From: Streptomyces sp. RPA4-2
GTDB lineage: Bacteria > Actinomycetota > Actinomycetes > Streptomycetales > Streptomycetaceae
Length of the DNA stretch: 64,000 bases
Reading direction: 5' to 3'
NCBI RefSeq assembly: GCF_012273515.2
Contig: NZ_CP050975.2
Coordinates: 2,356,001 to 2,420,000 of the forward strand
The position numbers were made by a program, and so were the translations under genes. A model generated the notes under the pieces. The model had not been told where the DNA came from. It did not search any database and saw only the letters and a program-made list of their open reading frames with translations. Positions 62,785 through 64,000 of the stretch are shown here, piece by piece; position 1 is the stretch's first letter; the number at the start of each line of letters is the position of its first letter.

Positions 62785-62842
62785 TCGGATCTCACGTATC
62801 GGATCTCACGTATCGCGTCTCATATATGACGTACGAAGTACG
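62785..62842 (-). promoter_or_regulatory. Direct repeats and palindrome in the GntR promoter
   Basis: Two identical 14-base units TCGGATCTCACGTA (62785-62798, 62799-62812) are followed by a diverged third (62813-62826). The palindrome CGTAC-GAA-GTACG lies at 62830-62842. These sit within 70 bases of the GntR start and are likely regulator sites. Confidence 0.5.
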
Positions 62843-62924
62843 ACGCGATGAACGTAGGAGCGCGCTCGTGTTTCGTCAACGCTTCGGACAGAAGAAAGAA
62901 AAGAAAGGGAGACGAATCGCGGAA

Positions 62925-62966
62925 GGGCCCCTTCCGAAGCCCGGTGCGGGGCTTCGGAAGGGGCCC
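62925..62966 (-). terminator. 18-bp perfect hairpin
   Basis: Arms 62925-62942 and 62949-62966 are perfect complements around a 6-base loop. It lies between the GntR promoter and the foldback element and probably ends transcription coming from the 63.2-63.8 kb gene. Confidence 0.7.
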
Positions 62967-62984
62967 AAGGACCCGAGGCGTACC

Positions 62985-63162
62985 AGGGCGTGTTGCGATA
63001 AGTCCCGTCGGCCGCCCGGAGGGCGGGCCTCGCGGCGTCTGGTGCGTGCTCTCGGTGGGCCGGGCGGAAGCCCGCGTACTGGACGTACTCGGGTTTTCGC
63101 CCGGTGCGGCGAGAGTGCGTGCCAGGCGTCGCGAGGCAGACGGGACTTTCGTAACACGCCCT
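62985..63162. mobile_element. MITE-like foldback element, 178 bp
   Basis: The left end AGGGCGTGTTGCGATAAGTC and the right end (63140-63162), read as its complement, AGGGCGTGTTACGAAAGTC, form terminal inverted repeats of about 23 bases. Complementarity continues inward: GCCTCGCGGCGTCTGG and GCCTCGCGACGCCTGG, then CGTGCTCTCG and its partner, so nearly the whole element folds back; the left arm carries about 20 extra bases. There is no coding capacity. The class of transposase that moved it is not identifiable here. Confidence 0.7.
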
Positions 63163-63211
63163 AGGGCGTGGCAGGCGTCGCGAGGCAGGCGAGACTTTCG
63201 CAACACGCCCT
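63163..63211. mobile_element. Internally deleted copy of the foldback element, 49 bp
   Basis: Directly after the full element, AGGGCGTG (left tip) is joined to GGCAGGCGTCGCGAGGCAGG and the right end ACTTTCGCAACACGCCCT. This gives a 49-base direct repeat with the end of the full copy (63114-63162). The last two bases fall in the TAG stop codon of the next gene. Confidence 0.65.
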
Positions 63212-63797
63212 AGGACTTCCAGCCGGGGTCGCGGCCGCTGAGGGCGATCAGGCGGTCCAGCAACGGCGCGTCGTCCGGCACCGGCACCACGGGTCCGAAC
63301 ACGCCTCCGCCCCGGCCGGGGTCCTGGGCGGCCGCGGCGAGGAAGCCGTACGACGCGTGCAGCGCGGCCGGGTCGGGATCGTACTCCTGGCCGGTGGCGC
63401 GGGCCAGGTCCCAGCCGTGCACGACCAGTTCGTCGGCGACCACGGCACCGGCGACGGCGCCCGGCAGGGTCACCCCGCCCGCTCGGGTCTCCCCCTCCCA
63501 GGCGGCCGGGTCGCGCCAGACCTCCACGAGTTCGTCGAGTGCCTTCGGCAGGGTCCCGCGCCAGTCGGGGGCGATGTCGGGCACGGCCGTGTCGGGGCTG
63601 GTGTCGGTCCTGGCGCCCAGGTTCTTGCGTCCGGCGTCGCGGAAGGCGACGGCCAGTCCGCCGATATGCCCGAGCATGTGGTGCACCGCGTAGGCCGGGC
63701 AGGGGGTGACGTCGTCGAGCTGCCGCTCCGTCACCCCCGCCACGAGTCGCACCACGATCAGGGCCTGCGGCCCCAGGTCGAGGGTCGGGTCGGTCAT
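63210..63797 (-). CDS. Mycothiol-dependent maleylpyruvate isomerase-like (TIGR03086) protein
   Basis: The 195-residue protein has the DinB-like four-helix fold of the MDMPI/TIGR03086 family: TPCPAYAVHHMLGHIGGLAVAF with metal-site His residues, and VVADELVVHGWDLARATGQ with the third His. Such proteins use mycothiol or bind metal; the substrate is unknown. The TAG stop (63210-63212) uses the end of the MITE-like deletion copy, so the native C-terminus may have been altered. Confidence 0.85.
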   Translation of the reverse strand: MTDPTLDLGPQALIVVRLVAGVTERQLDDVTPCPAYAVHHMLGHIGGLAVAFRDAGRKNLGARTDTSPDTAVPDIAPDWRGTLPKALDELVEVWRDPAAWEGETRAGGVTLPGAVAGAVVADELVVHGWDLARATGQEYDPDPAALHASYGFLAAAAQDPGRGGGVFGPVVPVPDDAPLLDRLIALSGRDPGWKS

Positions 63798-63847
63798 CGG
63801 CTGCTCCTCGGTTCCGAATTCTCACAGAGTCCGCTCGTGGGGTAGAC

Positions 63848-63882
63848 GGGCGCCGCGCCGGGAACTCATCGGCGCGGCGCCC
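63848..63882 (-). terminator. 13-bp perfect hairpin near the right edge
   Basis: Arms 63848-63860 and 63870-63882 are perfect complements with a 9-base spacer. It would end a minus-strand transcript entering from beyond the window. The last 118 bases may hold the 3' end of that gene, but I cannot choose its frame. Confidence 0.6.
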
Positions 63883-64000
63883 GGGAGCGGGTGCGCGGGG
63901 TGCGGGCCACCGGTGACGGCGTGCAGTGCGAAGAAGCGCGGGTTGGAGAGACTCGCCGGTATAGGGCACCTGCCCGATCTCCGCCGGCCACCCTTAGGAC

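Noticed and set aside
63883..64000. Possible 3' end of a gene entering from the right edge
   Set aside because: Only about 118 bases, and the frame cannot be chosen.

Overview
The window looks like a piece of a Streptomyces chromosome. The coding DNA is very GC-rich, GTG starts are common, and genes often overlap by four bases. TTA codons are almost absent: I found one by eye. Gene content and order (PiT phosphate carrier, cobalamin cluster, sortase-type surface protein, amino-acid ABC importer, ectABCD, PBP, pectin genes) recall the SCO184x-188x region of S. coelicolor. That comparison is from memory, not from an alignment.

Layout. 0-3.4 kb: a class II aldolase, divergent from a secreted GH25 lysozyme, then a PiT phosphate transporter behind a PHO-box-like repeat and a small membrane protein. 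3.5-22 kb: a cobalamin riboswitch and a nearly complete corrin-ring operon: cobD, cobQ, cobN, a ChlI/ChlD-type chelatase subunit, cobO, cobB and cobI, then an opposing ZIP metal transporter, then cobM, cobL, cbiG-cobJ, cobH, cbiX and cobC. 22-29 kb: a surface protein whose cell-wall sorting signal is broken by a one-base frameshift, an amidohydrolase, a polar amino-acid ABC importer, a class V aminotransferase, and a double-HTH regulator facing a DUF4097 gene across repeated operator-like sites. 30-34 kb: ectoine and 5-hydroxyectoine synthesis. 34-43 kb: housekeeping and accessory enzymes, including a 2,5-dioxovalerate-type aldehyde dehydrogenase with an IclR regulator, a class B PBP and a purine permease. 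43-49.6 kb: an acid phosphatase and a polymorphic-toxin module (WXG100-like protein, RHS toxin, putative immunity protein). 49.6-62.8 kb: a minus-strand regulon for pectin, arabinan and sugar acids. 62.9-63.2 kb: a MITE-like foldback element with a deletion derivative, next to a mycothiol-dependent-isomerase-like gene.

How the genes work together. The cob operon builds the corrin ring under B12 feedback through the riboswitch. In the 50-62 kb block, a secreted pectate lyase and pectinesterase attack pectin, an ABC importer takes up the oligosaccharides or sugars, and GH43 plus a Gfo/Idh oxidoreductase process them. An IlvD/Edd sugar-acid dehydratase and a DHDPS-like enzyme would then give 2-oxoglutarate semialdehyde, which the aldehyde dehydrogenase at 37-38.5 kb could oxidise to 2-oxoglutarate. 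The toxin module looks like a type VII-exported competition system whose large gene carries the single TTA codon, so it is probably bldA-dependent. I saw no rRNA, tRNA, CRISPR array or intact insertion sequence.
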